NCBI RefSeq assembly: GCF_035918015.1
Contig: NZ_CP109132.1
Coordinates: 7,378,001-7,442,000, forward strand
Direction: 5' to 3'
DNA from: Streptomyces sp. NBC_01754
Lineage (GTDB): Bacteria; Actinomycetota; Actinomycetes; Streptomycetales; Streptomycetaceae
Length of the DNA: 64,000 bases
The position numbers and the translations under genes were made by a program. Shown piece by piece: positions 8,672 through 17,076 of this stretch. The stretch's first letter is position 1, and each line of letters starts with the position of its first letter. The notes beneath the pieces were generated by a model that was not told the DNA's origin, did not search any database, and saw only the letters and a list, made by a program, of their open reading frames with translations.

Positions 8672-9703
8672 TCACGCGGACGCGGGCAGGGCGAAACGGC
8701 GGCCCAGAACCAGCGCGGTCGACAGCGCCGCCCACGACGTCAGCTCGATCAGCTCCCGGTCGGTGGGGTGCCGTTCACGGAGGGCCCGGACATCGGCATC
8801 GGTGATCTGGTGGCAGGCGAACGCGGTGAGCAACGCCAGCCGGGCCACCGGGCGTTCGGGCGCGGGCAGCCCGTCCAGAGCCTCGTCCAGCCAGGCCCGG
8901 CCCAGACCCGTGGGGTGGCCGTCCCAGAGAGCGAGGCGTGCCTCCAGACACTCCCGCACCCCCCCGGGCACCCAGTGCGCCGCACGCTCCACCGCGCCGG
9001 CGGCCCGGCCGAGCGCCGCCGCCACGGTCGCGTTCGGGGCGGCCCACTCGAGGCCGGCCGGAAGCGGGGCGCCGGGCAACAGGTCCAGTGACGCACCGGG
9101 CCGCAACGGGCCGGGACCGGCCGGCCGCATCGCCCGCGTGGCCGTACGCAGAATCGTGCCGCGCAGGAACACCGGTGCCTGGTCGGGCACGGGGGAGTCG
9201 GCGAGATAGATGCTCACCATGCGGTTGATGTAGTGGAAGGTGACGGCCACGCCGTAGAGTTCGGGAGCGGCCGAGGGCCCGAAGGGCGGCCGTGGGGAGG
9301 GCTGTTCCGGTGTGGGACGCAGCCCGCTGGAGCGGGCCCAGGCACCGAGCGCGCGGGAGCCGCCCTCCGGCAGGCCCGGCAGGTCCCGCAGCGTGGCCCG
9401 GTGCACGTCCACGCAGTACGGGCAGGAGTTGGCCCGCGACACCTCGGTGGCGACGACCTCCTTGGCCGCCCGGTCCGCCCGCCCCTCGACCAGCAGGATC
9501 TCCCGCAGCAGCAGCCAGCTCGCGGCGAGGACCCGGGGAGCCGGCGAATGCAGGGCCAGCGGCGGGGCGAGCACCCCGAAGTCCCGTTCGATCTGCGCGT
9601 ACACCCGGGCCACCGGCTCCCCGGCGTCGCGCGGGGCCACGGCCCGTACATACCGCACGTCCTTGAGCGAACCCCTCAGCACAGCTCTGACGACGGGCCT
9701 CAC
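8672..9703 (-). CDS. AhpD/carboxymuconolactone-decarboxylase-fold protein
   Basis: 343 residues. The alkylhydroperoxidase core carries the redox pair CPYCVDVH (about residue 95), preceded by a helical region. A second region rich in Ala and Pro follows. CxxC AhpD-type proteins reduce peroxides or act in thiol redox chemistry. GTG 9703 has a GGGAGG ribosome site eight bases upstream, while GTG 9724 has none. It converges with the CGNR gene. General oxidative-stress defence is inferred. Confidence 0.75.
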   Translation of the reverse strand: MRPVVRAVLRGSLKDVRYVRAVAPRDAGEPVARVYAQIERDFGVLAPPLALHSPAPRVLAASWLLLREILLVEGRADRAAKEVVATEVSRANSCPYCVDVHRATLRDLPGLPEGGSRALGAWARSSGLRPTPEQPSPRPPFGPSAAPELYGVAVTFHYINRMVSIYLADSPVPDQAPVFLRGTILRTATRAMRPAGPGPLRPGASLDLLPGAPLPAGLEWAAPNATVAAALGRAAGAVERAAHWVPGGVRECLEARLALWDGHPTGLGRAWLDEALDGLPAPERPVARLALLTAFACHQITDADVRALRERHPTDRELIELTSWAALSTALVLGRRFALPASA

Positions 9704-9889
9704 GTCAAGCACCTCCCGGATCACGCGCGGCCCGGCTCGGGGCAGCGCTCACAACAGCCTGACCACCTGCGCGGCGGTGGCAGGCAGCGGCAGCCGCCGC
9801 CTGCCACCGCCGCGTACGGGCGTGCGGGCGATCCTTCCCGGCCCTCACCGCCCACCACAACCTCGGATGTGCCCGGAGGTGACCACCGG

Positions 9890-10381
9890 TCAGGCCGCCC
9901 GCGCCGGCCCCGCCGCCGCGGGCCCGTCCGGACGTTCGCCCTGCGGGGCCCGGGCGACGCGGCCGGCGCTCTCCCCCGCCGGCCGGACACCCGCGGCAGC
10001 CGGGCATCCCGCGCCGGGGCCCGCCGTCCGCCGCGCCCGGGCCGGGCCGTCCGCATCACGCATCCGCTCCGGGCCGGCCAACGGTGCGTGAAGGTCCACG
10101 GCTTCCGCCGGGCCGAGGACGGTGTCCGGCTCCCCGGGCCGCTCCCAGGGGCCGGGGCCGAACATCCCGAGGCCGACGCACATCCGCACCAGCGCCGTGG
10201 CCGCGCTCCGCGCCGCGGAGGCGGTGTAGGCGGTGGAGGCACGTGCCGTGGCGGCCAGCACCGCCACGGCCGGAGTTTCGCCGCGGGGCCCGCAGTCCGG
10301 CCCGCTGTCCGGCCCGCCGTCCCCGCCACAGGCCGCCGGAGGGCCGTCCGCCGCCAGGGGTCCTCTTCGGCTGTCGTCCAT
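9890..10381 (-). CDS. Hypothetical protein, Ala/Gly/Pro-rich
   Basis: 163 residues, not recognised. ATG 10381 follows a good ribosome site (GAGGGAG, eight bases away), which is the main reason to accept the frame. The middle (about 40-75) is an Ala/Thr/Ser-rich, helix-prone stretch, and the C-terminal third is low-complexity Pro/Ala/Gly/Arg. There is no signal peptide or clear membrane segment. It may be spurious, since long open frames arise by chance at this GC content. Confidence 0.4.
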   Translation of the reverse strand: MDDSRRGPLAADGPPAACGGDGGPDSGPDCGPRGETPAVAVLAATARASTAYTASAARSAATALVRMCVGLGMFGPGPWERPGEPDTVLGPAEAVDLHAPLAGPERMRDADGPARARRTAGPGAGCPAAAGVRPAGESAGRVARAPQGERPDGPAAAGPARAA

Positions 10382-10711
10382 TTCCGCGTCTCCCTCGTCC
10401 GAGCCGGGTGCCGCCTCCACGGCGGCGCGTGCGGTGACCGCCTCGGCGCGGCACACGGCCGTGTACCGGCCGCCCGTGGCACCGGGCCCTTGTCGCCGGG
10501 GCGGTGGCCGTCGGCCCGCCGCGGTGGGCAGGAGGCGGCGCCGTCGCGGAGCAGGCCCCGGACGAGCCGGGCGGTCCCGGCCCGGACCACGGACTCCCCG
10601 CCGGGGCAGACTATTCTCGGCCCCCGCACCGGCCCGCCGCGTCTTTGTCCGTGCGCAGTCGGGAACAGGCGTGCGGTGGCCGGGCCGGGGCGGACCGTCC
10701 GGCGGCGTACG
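10382..10711. other. Non-coding stretch, nothing recognised
   Basis: About 330 bp between the end of the proline-dehydrogenase-like gene and the start of the hypothetical gene, both on the minus strand. No frame with a ribosome site, no strong hairpin and no repeat were seen. Confidence 0.4.
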
Positions 10712-11704
10712 TCAGTATCCGGCCTCGGCGGTGTACCCGCGGCCGGTACCGATGTCGGCCAGGGCGCTGAGCACCATCGGCGGATGCTCGGCGAGACGTT
10801 CCAGCAGATGCTGCCACCAGTGCGTGCCGTAGGCGGCGTGGACGCGGCACGGCCGGCCGCTGTCGCGGTACCGGCGCAGGAGCCGGGGCCGCACCCCGTA
10901 CAGCATCTCGATCTCGAAGACCCGGTCCAGCAGGCCGCTGTCCTCCGCCGAGGCCAGCACCTGCGGGTCCTGGGTCGCCAGGCTCAGCCGCACACCGTGG
11001 TCCACCAGCCGGCCCGCGAGCTCCAGATAGCGGTCCTCGAGCGCCGGGCCACGGCCAAGGGCGATCTCCGGGGCCTCCCCGAAAGCCCCCTTGACCAGGC
11101 GGACCGGCAGGCGCGGCCGGGCCACGGCCGCCGCGTCCCGCGCGGTGCGGTGCAGCTGCGCCTGGAGGGTGAGGCCCACGTTCTCGTACCGGTCGGCCAG
11201 TTCCCGGTGCACGGCGAGCACAGCGTCCACGGTGGGGGAGCGGTCCATGGCCAGGACCACTTCGCTGCCCCGGGCAGCCGCGGCCGCCGCGATGCGGCCG
11301 GTGTTCACCACGGCCAGCTCGTGGGAGACGGCGAGCCCCACACCGAACAGGTCGAGGCCGAACCGGTCGGGCACCGACGGGTGGGCGAGCAGGGCCAGAT
11401 ACTCGTCGACGACCCTTTCGGCGTACGCAGGATCGTCCCGTTCCCGGTCGGGGGCGGCGAACGCGGCGGTCACCCGGTAGCCCCTGGCCCGCAGCTCCCC
11501 GGCCCGCTCCAGGAACGACGCCGGCTCGGAGGCCATCACATAGCGTAGGGAGGCGGGGGCGAGTACCTCCCGCAGCACCGAACCCGCGGGGGCGAAGGCC
11601 GCCCGGCACCGGGGGTCGGCCGCCAGCCTGCGCAGGCCCTCGGCCGCGGCCTCGAACAGGGCTCGCTGGGAGAGTTCTTGGGACATGGCGTGGCGCCTCT
11701 GCAT
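10712..11704 (-). CDS. Proline dehydrogenase-like flavoenzyme
   Basis: 330 residues with the TIM-barrel pattern of monofunctional proline dehydrogenases: RYVMASEP early, LVKGAFGEA in the barrel (about 205), SLATQDPQVL, and a late FEIEMLYGVRP plus YRDSGRPCRVHAAYG region that contacts FAD and substrate carboxylate. The expected reaction is L-proline to pyrroline-5-carboxylate. ATG 11704 has AGGAG four bases upstream; ATG 11686 is an alternative. It stands alone without the partner pyrroline-carboxylate dehydrogenase, suggesting a specialised role. Motifs of the TTGGCAAG type lie upstream, as they do before the carrier-protein gene. Confidence 0.75.
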   Translation of the reverse strand: MQRRHAMSQELSQRALFEAAAEGLRRLAADPRCRAAFAPAGSVLREVLAPASLRYVMASEPASFLERAGELRARGYRVTAAFAAPDRERDDPAYAERVVDEYLALLAHPSVPDRFGLDLFGVGLAVSHELAVVNTGRIAAAAAARGSEVVLAMDRSPTVDAVLAVHRELADRYENVGLTLQAQLHRTARDAAAVARPRLPVRLVKGAFGEAPEIALGRGPALEDRYLELAGRLVDHGVRLSLATQDPQVLASAEDSGLLDRVFEIEMLYGVRPRLLRRYRDSGRPCRVHAAYGTHWWQHLLERLAEHPPMVLSALADIGTGRGYTAEAGY

Positions 11705-12234
11705 TCTTCTCCTGGGGAACGGGCGGGACGGCCTTCTCGGCGGGCGGCGTCCCGGCCTCGGACGCCGCCCGGGCGGGCCGGCCTCACGGGGCGGGCGTAA
11801 CCGTGTACTCCTGGCCAAAAAGCACACACCGCGACGCGCATTCGGCGGGCCGGGCCGCGGCGGCCGCGGCTGTGCCCCGGACGCCGCCCGTGGTCGTGGG
11901 GACGCGCACCGCACCGTCACCCCGGCCGGCCCACACATTTGGCAAGTACAGGGCAGTGCCGTCACCGCCGGCGAGTACGGCGGCGGGCCGGGTTTCGCTG
12001 TTGCGCCGGGTGACGGTCATGCTCTCCTGCCCTGGGAACCGGAGCGCGGCGGCCCTCGCTGAAGACCTTGTGTTTCCAAGCATTGGCAAGACGGTGCCAG
12101 CTGGTCGGTGCAGAGGGCAATGAAAGGGGCCGGCCTCGGCGCGGGTTGGGCAGGTGGCACGCGCGGCAGGAGGGCGGCGGGATACGGGAAGGAGCGGCCG
12201 GGCCCGGCCGGGCCCGGCCGCCGGTGTGCGCGGG
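11705..12234. promoter_or_regulatory. Intergenic region with two TTGGCAAG motifs
   Basis: About 530 bp upstream of the proline-dehydrogenase-like gene and downstream of the XRE regulator. TTGGCAAG occurs at 11939-11946 and 12083-12090; the second forms a TGGCA/TGCCA inverted repeat over six bases. A GC-only repeat (GGCCGGGCCC units, about 12196-12220) may help end the regulator transcript. No convincing small gene was seen. Confidence 0.45.
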
Positions 12235-13467
12235 TCAGCCCCTGATACCGGGAACCTTGCCGCGGGACTTGAGCAGGCACTCCGCCGCGAGCCGCCAGAT
12301 CGTCGCCGCGAGGTCGATGTTGGAGGACTCCTGGGCCTGCAGGGCGAGGCGCTGGAGCCCGGCCATCCCCGCGTCCTCGTCGCCCTCCAGGATGCGCAGC
12401 TGGTTGTCCAGGACGTCGAGCCTGATCCGGCCCCGGTAGGACATCCGCCGCTCGGACCGGCCGAGCCGCCCGAGCAGGGCGCGGGCGTCCTCGTACCTGC
12501 CTTCGTGAAAGGCGAGATGAGTCTTGAGCGCGGTCAGTTCGTGCTCCATCGCGGAAGTCCTGGCGAAGGGCAGCGCCGCCTCGGCGGCCTCGATGTAGCG
12601 CTGGGCGGCGTCGGGTTCGGGCGGGAACTTCTGCAGGTGCAGATCGGCCGCGGTGAGCCGCAGCCGCAGCCACAGCGTCAGGTTCTCCCGGCTGCCGAAC
12701 CGGTCGAGGGCCTGCTCCAGAAGCTCCTGCGCGGGCGTGAAGTCGCCCTGGCGCACCCGTACGGCGACCACGGTCCACATGGCCTCGGCCCACAGCGCGT
12801 CACTGCGGCCCTCGACCAGGACGGCCAGCTCGTCGGCGTGCCGCCGGGCGTCCGGCAGCCGGCCGGCCTCGGCCTCCACGGAGACCAGGACAAGCAGGAC
12901 CGCGGCCAGGTCCTGGGTGGACAGCCCGTTCTCCAGGGCCAGTCGGTGGGCGGTGGTGGCCGCGTCGACGGCCGGGGCGATCTCGCCCGTGGTGCGCAGC
13001 GACCGGGCGAGCCGGGTCAGCGCCCTGGAGCGCAGTTCGGCCAGGCCGATCTCCTCGCTGAGCGCGACGAGTTCTTCGAGGTAGACGCGTTCGGCGGCGT
13101 TCTCGCCGTGCCGGCGCTTCCACTGGGCGAGCAGCCACAGGGCCTGCCAGCGCAGCATGGGGTCCTGGGCCTGTGCCGACTCCAGTGCCTCGGCGAGCAG
13201 TTCGCTGGTCTCGTCCGAGTCGAGAGAGGTGGCGATCGACAGGCTCTGGGCCAGCGAGGCGGCCCGGGACTCCTCGAACTCCGACGGGTCTATGCCCAGC
13301 CGGCCGGCCAGATGGGCCACGGCACGGTCCGTAGGCTGCCGGGCACCCGACTCCAGGCGCGACAGGTATCCGGTCGACATGCCGTCACCGGCAAGGGCGG
13401 CCTGCGAAAGGCCCCGCTCGGTCCTCAGCTGCCTGAGCCGGCGGCCGAAGGAAGGCTGCTCCAGCAT
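12235..13467 (-). CDS. XRE-family regulator with TPR-like C-terminal domain
   Basis: 410 residues. The N-terminal Cro/C1-type helix-turn-helix (about 7-62) shows FGRRLRQLRTERGLSQAALA and GYLSRLESGARQP. The rest is a long helical array (about 80-400) with spaced Ala/Leu/Trp pairs typical of TPR-type signal-sensing regulators. It is divergent from the carrier-protein gene at 13777; the 309 bp between them contain several TTGGCAA-type motifs. Autoregulation and control of the neighbouring dehydrogenase, carrier protein and SDR are inferred from motif placement. Confidence 0.82.
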   Translation of the reverse strand: MLEQPSFGRRLRQLRTERGLSQAALAGDGMSTGYLSRLESGARQPTDRAVAHLAGRLGIDPSEFEESRAASLAQSLSIATSLDSDETSELLAEALESAQAQDPMLRWQALWLLAQWKRRHGENAAERVYLEELVALSEEIGLAELRSRALTRLARSLRTTGEIAPAVDAATTAHRLALENGLSTQDLAAVLLVLVSVEAEAGRLPDARRHADELAVLVEGRSDALWAEAMWTVVAVRVRQGDFTPAQELLEQALDRFGSRENLTLWLRLRLTAADLHLQKFPPEPDAAQRYIEAAEAALPFARTSAMEHELTALKTHLAFHEGRYEDARALLGRLGRSERRMSYRGRIRLDVLDNQLRILEGDEDAGMAGLQRLALQAQESSNIDLAATIWRLAAECLLKSRGKVPGIRG

Positions 13468-13678
13468 GCGATTGCCCCAACGGTGGGTGGACTACGGATG
13501 TTCCAGCCGGATCACTTGCCGCTGCTGTGTCACAATTTTCTTACCAAGTGTGCCAGACGATACCCCTGGCGTGTTCCCGTTGGCAAATCCGGTAAATCGC
13601 GTGCTCCGCGGCCCGGGTGCCGCAGTGGCCGGAACTGGCAACCGCCTACCAGGGCTTGGTAATCATGAAGGCAAGTTA

Positions 13679-13708
13679 TTGTCAACGCGCTTGGCCCTGC
13701 CGTACGCT
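13679..13708 (+). promoter_or_regulatory. Candidate promoter of the carrier-protein gene
   Basis: A TTGTCA -35 box (13679-13684) and a TACGCT -10 box (13703-13708) are separated by 18 bases, placing transcription start near 13714. TTGGCAAC at 13711-13718 would lie on the start site, as expected of an operator. Related motifs occur at 13580 and 13635, with an inverted TACCA/TGGTA repeat at about 13647-13661. Confidence 0.55.
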
Positions 13709-13776
13709 ACTTGGCAACATGGGCGGCAGGCGCGCCCGGTCACCATCGTCCGACGAAGCCCACAGGAGTGGCGTAA

Positions 13777-14145
13777 ATGACCCCTGCACGCTCTGACGCC
13801 GCAGTGGCGGCGCCCCTCGCCGCACCGGCCGCCGCGTGCGAAGCCCCGGACTCCGCGCCCCTGGCCGATCCGGCCGCCGACGTACGGGAGTTCATGGTCC
13901 GGGCATGGAGCGAACTCCTCGGCCGCTCCGACCTCACCGAGCACTCCGACTTCTTCGTCCGCGGCGGTGACTCGCTGCTGATCACCCGTCTGGTACGCCG
14001 GATCGGCCAGGAGTTCGGCGTCCGGGTGCCGTTGTACGACATGTCGCGCCGCAACCTGGGCGACCAGGTCGCACTGGTGCACAGCGCGCGGACGGACGAA
14101 CTGCCGGGAGGGCGCGGCCGGGCACCGGCCGACTGCCCGATGTGA
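13777..14145 (+). CDS. Stand-alone acyl/peptidyl carrier protein
   Basis: 122 residues. The carrier domain occupies about residues 33-105. The phosphopantetheine site is FFVRGGDSLL, the serine being the attachment point. A disordered Ala/Pro-rich segment precedes it. No adenylation or ketosynthase domain is attached, so it must be loaded in trans. Its closest possible partners here are the proline-dehydrogenase-like enzyme, the SDR at 14733 or the A-PCP system at 24814. The transcript is closed by a strong hairpin at 14161. Confidence 0.85.
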   Translation: MTPARSDAAVAAPLAAPAAACEAPDSAPLADPAADVREFMVRAWSELLGRSDLTEHSDFFVRGGDSLLITRLVRRIGQEFGVRVPLYDMSRRNLGDQVALVHSARTDELPGGRGRAPADCPM

Positions 14146-14160
14146 AGGCGTCCGCGATCC

Positions 14161-14213
14161 GCGTACGGCGGGGCCGCGCCCGACGACTGACCGGGCGCGG
14201 CCCCGCCGTACGC
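14161..14213. terminator. 22-bp perfect hairpin after the carrier-protein gene
   Basis: Arms 14161-14182 and 14192-14213 are exact complements around a nine-base loop, 16 bases past the stop codon. There is no U-tract, which is normal for Streptomyces terminators. Confidence 0.85.
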
Positions 14214-14550
14214 GTTCCGCCCCGGGGGCCTCACGGCCGTGCCGGGAGGCCCCCGGGGCTGCCCCACGGTGCAAGATCCCGCCCACACTGGCAAGTTGCC
14301 TAAGTTTTGGAAAATAATTGCCATCCGTGGGGGTGGCTCACTAGCTTCAGCATCGAACGAGGACGCGAACCTGAACCGGTGGTCACTCACACGCGCCGGT
14401 ACCGCCGGTCCGCAGAACGACCCGCTGTCGTCTCCCCGCCGGAGGCCGGGGCATCCGCAGGAGACGGACGGCCGCCCAGGGAGCCACCGAAGGCACGACC
14501 CGTGATCCGCATCCGGCCCCCGCGGCCGTCGAACACCCAACGGAGGCCCC

Positions 14551-14622
14551 ATGCGTACCCCCCTCACCACCACCGCGCACACCGCCGGCCCCGGCGACTC
14601 CGGTGAACTGGACTGGCCGTGA
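14551..14622 (+). CDS. Possible 23-residue small protein
   Basis: An ATG with a clear GGAGG four bases upstream opens a 23-codon frame that begins MRTPLTTTAH and ends ELDWP. It lies in the leader of the SDR gene, 110 bases before that start. It is Thr-rich then acidic, with no cysteines. It could be a regulatory leader peptide, a small peptide product or chance. The surrounding region (14214-14732) is otherwise non-coding. It also holds a comparatively AT-rich promoter-like stretch at 14285-14350, which includes the palindrome GGCAAGTTGCC at 14290-14300. Confidence 0.35.
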   Translation: MRTPLTTTAHTAGPGDSGELDWP

Positions 14623-14732
14623 GGCAACGGCCGGGCTTCGGCACATCACCCCACGGCCGGCGGCGGGGCGGCGACTGACCCGTACCCTGCCGGCCCGGGC
14701 ACCGATCCGAACCGCACGGAAGGAACTCCAGG

Positions 14733-15653
14733 ATGGGCGCACCGCGGCAGTGGACCGAGGAACTGGTCCCGGACCAGAGCGGACGTACGGCTGTCGTCAC
14801 CGGGGCGGGGTCCGGCATCGGCTTCGAGACCGCGCGGGCCCTCGCACGCCGCGGCGCCCATGTCGTCCTGGCCGTACGCGATGTGGACAAGGCGGCGGCA
14901 GCCGTGTCCCGGATCCGGGACACGGCTGCCGCCGCCGGACCTGCCGTGCTCCGCCTCGACCTGGCCAACCAGGCATCGGTACGGGAGGCGGCGAAGGAAC
15001 TGAACGACCGCTTCGGCGCCATCGACCTGCTGATCAACAACGCGGGCGTGATGTGGACGCCCGAGTCCCGCACCGCCGACGGCTTCGAGTTGCAGTTCGC
15101 CACCAACCACCTCGGCCACTTCGCGCTCACCGGGCTCCTCCTGGACGCACTGCGCGCACGCCCCGGCGCGCGGATCGTGACGATCAGCAGTTACCTCCAC
15201 AAACTGGGCCGGATCGACTTCGACGACCTGAACGCCGAACACCGCTACGGCAGATACCGGGCCTACAACCGGTCCAAGCTCGCCAACGTGATGTTCGCCC
15301 TGGAGCTGCAACGCAGGCTGGCCGAGTCGGGCGCGGACACCGTCTCGCTCGCCGCCCACCCCGGCCTCGCCGCCACCGGCCTCGGACGGCACATCCCCGC
15401 CGCCCTGCGCACGCTCGGCCGGCCTCTCGCCCCCCTGTTCCTGCAGCACGCCGGGACCGGCATGCTGGCCGGCCTGCGCGCCGCCACCGACCCCGCGGCC
15501 CGCGGCGGCGAGTTCCACGGCCCGCTCGGCCCCACCGGGACAAGAGGCCCGGTCGGCCCCGCACGCCCCGGCCGCGGCGCACGCGATCCACACGCGCGTG
15601 GGCGGCTCTGGGCGGAGTCCGAGCGGCTGACGGGCGTCCGCTACACCTTCTGA
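14733..15653 (+). CDS. Short-chain dehydrogenase/reductase, retinol-dehydrogenase-like
   Basis: 306 residues. Rossmann motif TGAGSGIGFETARAL (about 24-38), NNAGVM (about 105), the catalytic serine in TISSYLH, and YNRSK (Tyr/Lys pair) are present. The ending LTGVRYTF is typical of the long retinol/protochlorophyllide-reductase-like subgroup. It should oxidise or reduce a hydrophobic alcohol/ketone with NADP(H). The ribosome site is GGAACTCCAGG. Substrate unknown. A GGCAAGTTGCC palindrome upstream (14290-14300) ties it to the XRE-regulator motif group. Confidence 0.8.
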   Translation: MGAPRQWTEELVPDQSGRTAVVTGAGSGIGFETARALARRGAHVVLAVRDVDKAAAAVSRIRDTAAAAGPAVLRLDLANQASVREAAKELNDRFGAIDLLINNAGVMWTPESRTADGFELQFATNHLGHFALTGLLLDALRARPGARIVTISSYLHKLGRIDFDDLNAEHRYGRYRAYNRSKLANVMFALELQRRLAESGADTVSLAAHPGLAATGLGRHIPAALRTLGRPLAPLFLQHAGTGMLAGLRAATDPAARGGEFHGPLGPTGTRGPVGPARPGRGARDPHARGRLWAESERLTGVRYTF

Positions 15654-15814
15654 GGCGGCTGACGCACCTCGCGCCTCAAGACGGTCGCTCCGAACGTGCC
15701 CCGACACGGCGCGCGCTGCTCAGGGCACTCCAGGAGATGAACCCCGAGAGCCCCACGGGGTGGGATGAGGACGCACTGGAACCGTCCGCTTACGAATTCG
15801 GGAGGCGACAGCTG

Positions 15815-16894
15815 GTGAAAGCACTGGTGCTGACTGGCGGATCCGGCGTCCGTCTCCGTCCGTTCACGTACTCCACGCCGAAACAGCTCATGCCGCTCGC
15901 GAACAAACCGGTCTTGGACCATGTGATCGCCCATGTCCGCGCGCTGGGTGCGACAGAGGTCTGCCTCCTCACCGGCGACTGGGCCGACGCCATCACCGAA
16001 GCCATGGGCGACGGCTCCCGCTTCGACGTCACTCTCACCTACCTCCGCCAGGACCGGCCACTGGGCCTGGCCCACGCGGTGCAGTCGGCCCGCCCGTTCC
16101 TGGGCGACGACGACTTCCTGATGTACCTGGGGGACAACATCCTGACCGACGACTCCGGCGAGGCCGCCGAAATCGTCGGAGACTTCCGGCAACACCGCCC
16201 GGCCGCCGGACTCGTGGTGCAGCACGTGGCGGACCCGCGCGCCTACGGCGTGGCCGAGGTGGACACGGACGGCTCCGTACGGCGACTGGTGGAGAAGCCG
16301 TCCCGGCCACGCACCGACCTGGCCGTCGTGGGCCTCTACTACTTCACCGCGGCCATCCACCGGGCGACCGACGCCATCAAGCCCAGCGCCCGCGGCGAAC
16401 TGGAGATCACCGACGCCGTCCAATGGCTCATCGACCAGGGAGAACAGGTCTCGGCCCGCCGATACAGCGGCTTCTGGAAAGACGTCGGACGGGCCGACGA
16501 CGTCCTGCACTGCAACCGCCGGCTGCTCGGCGAACTGCGCACCGACGTCAGGGGCGAGATCGACCCGGCCAGTGAACTACGCGGCCAGGTCGTCATCGAG
16601 GCGGGCGCCCGGGTGGTCCGCTCCCGCATCGAAGGGCCGGCGATCATCGGTCCAGGCACCCTGATCGAGGACAGCAGGATCGGACCCGGAACCTCCATCG
16701 GACGCGACTGCGTGGTACGCGGCACCCACGTGTCCGACTCGGTCGTCCTCCAAGGCGCCCACATCCACACGTCCCGGGGCCTGCGCGGTTCCCTCGTCGG
16801 CCGGTTCGCCACCGTCGGCCCGGGCGAACAGGGCGACCCCGACCACCACTTCGTGATCGGTGACCACGCGCAGATCGAGATGACCGTGGTCTGA
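15815..16894 (+). CDS. Glucose-1-phosphate thymidylyltransferase, StrD type
   Basis: 359 residues, the long form with a C-terminal left-handed beta-helix. The nucleotidyltransferase signature (ALVLTGGSGVRLRPFTYSTP, about 3-22) and the sugar-binding VEKPSRP motif are present. The C-terminal hexapeptide-like repeats run from about 240 (PAIIGPGTLIEDSRIGPG). Such enzymes make dTDP-glucose (or another NDP-glucose) from glucose-1-phosphate as the first step to cluster sugars (StrD, SgcA1-like). GTG 15815 has GGGAGG nine bases upstream. The other sugar genes of the window lie at 35-49 kb and use a UDP-type route, so this enzyme may feed a different sugar. Confidence 0.85.
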   Translation: MKALVLTGGSGVRLRPFTYSTPKQLMPLANKPVLDHVIAHVRALGATEVCLLTGDWADAITEAMGDGSRFDVTLTYLRQDRPLGLAHAVQSARPFLGDDDFLMYLGDNILTDDSGEAAEIVGDFRQHRPAAGLVVQHVADPRAYGVAEVDTDGSVRRLVEKPSRPRTDLAVVGLYYFTAAIHRATDAIKPSARGELEITDAVQWLIDQGEQVSARRYSGFWKDVGRADDVLHCNRRLLGELRTDVRGEIDPASELRGQVVIEAGARVVRSRIEGPAIIGPGTLIEDSRIGPGTSIGRDCVVRGTHVSDSVVLQGAHIHTSRGLRGSLVGRFATVGPGEQGDPDHHFVIGDHAQIEMTVV

Positions 16895-17076
16895 GCCCCG
16901 GCCCCGCGACCTCCCCCCGTCCGGCGGGCCCGCGGGCCCTTTGACCGGCCGCCCCGGAAGAGACCGGGGACGTCACCGTCCGCGCGGTCCCGCACCGGCC
17001 GGACGAAAGCTGGATCTCCAGGAGTTCGGCCGGACGGGACGGCCGAACGGACGGAGAACACTCCCGAGGAGTTCTT

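Noticed and set aside
12154..13662. Long open frame opposite the XRE regulator
   Set aside because: It is antisense to a gene with a clear helix-turn-helix and start. Long antisense frames are expected at this GC content.
15500..15653. Possible compensated frameshift near the SDR C terminus
   Set aside because: The last residues (LTGVRYTF) are in frame and an alternative frame gave no better match, so natural divergence is simpler.
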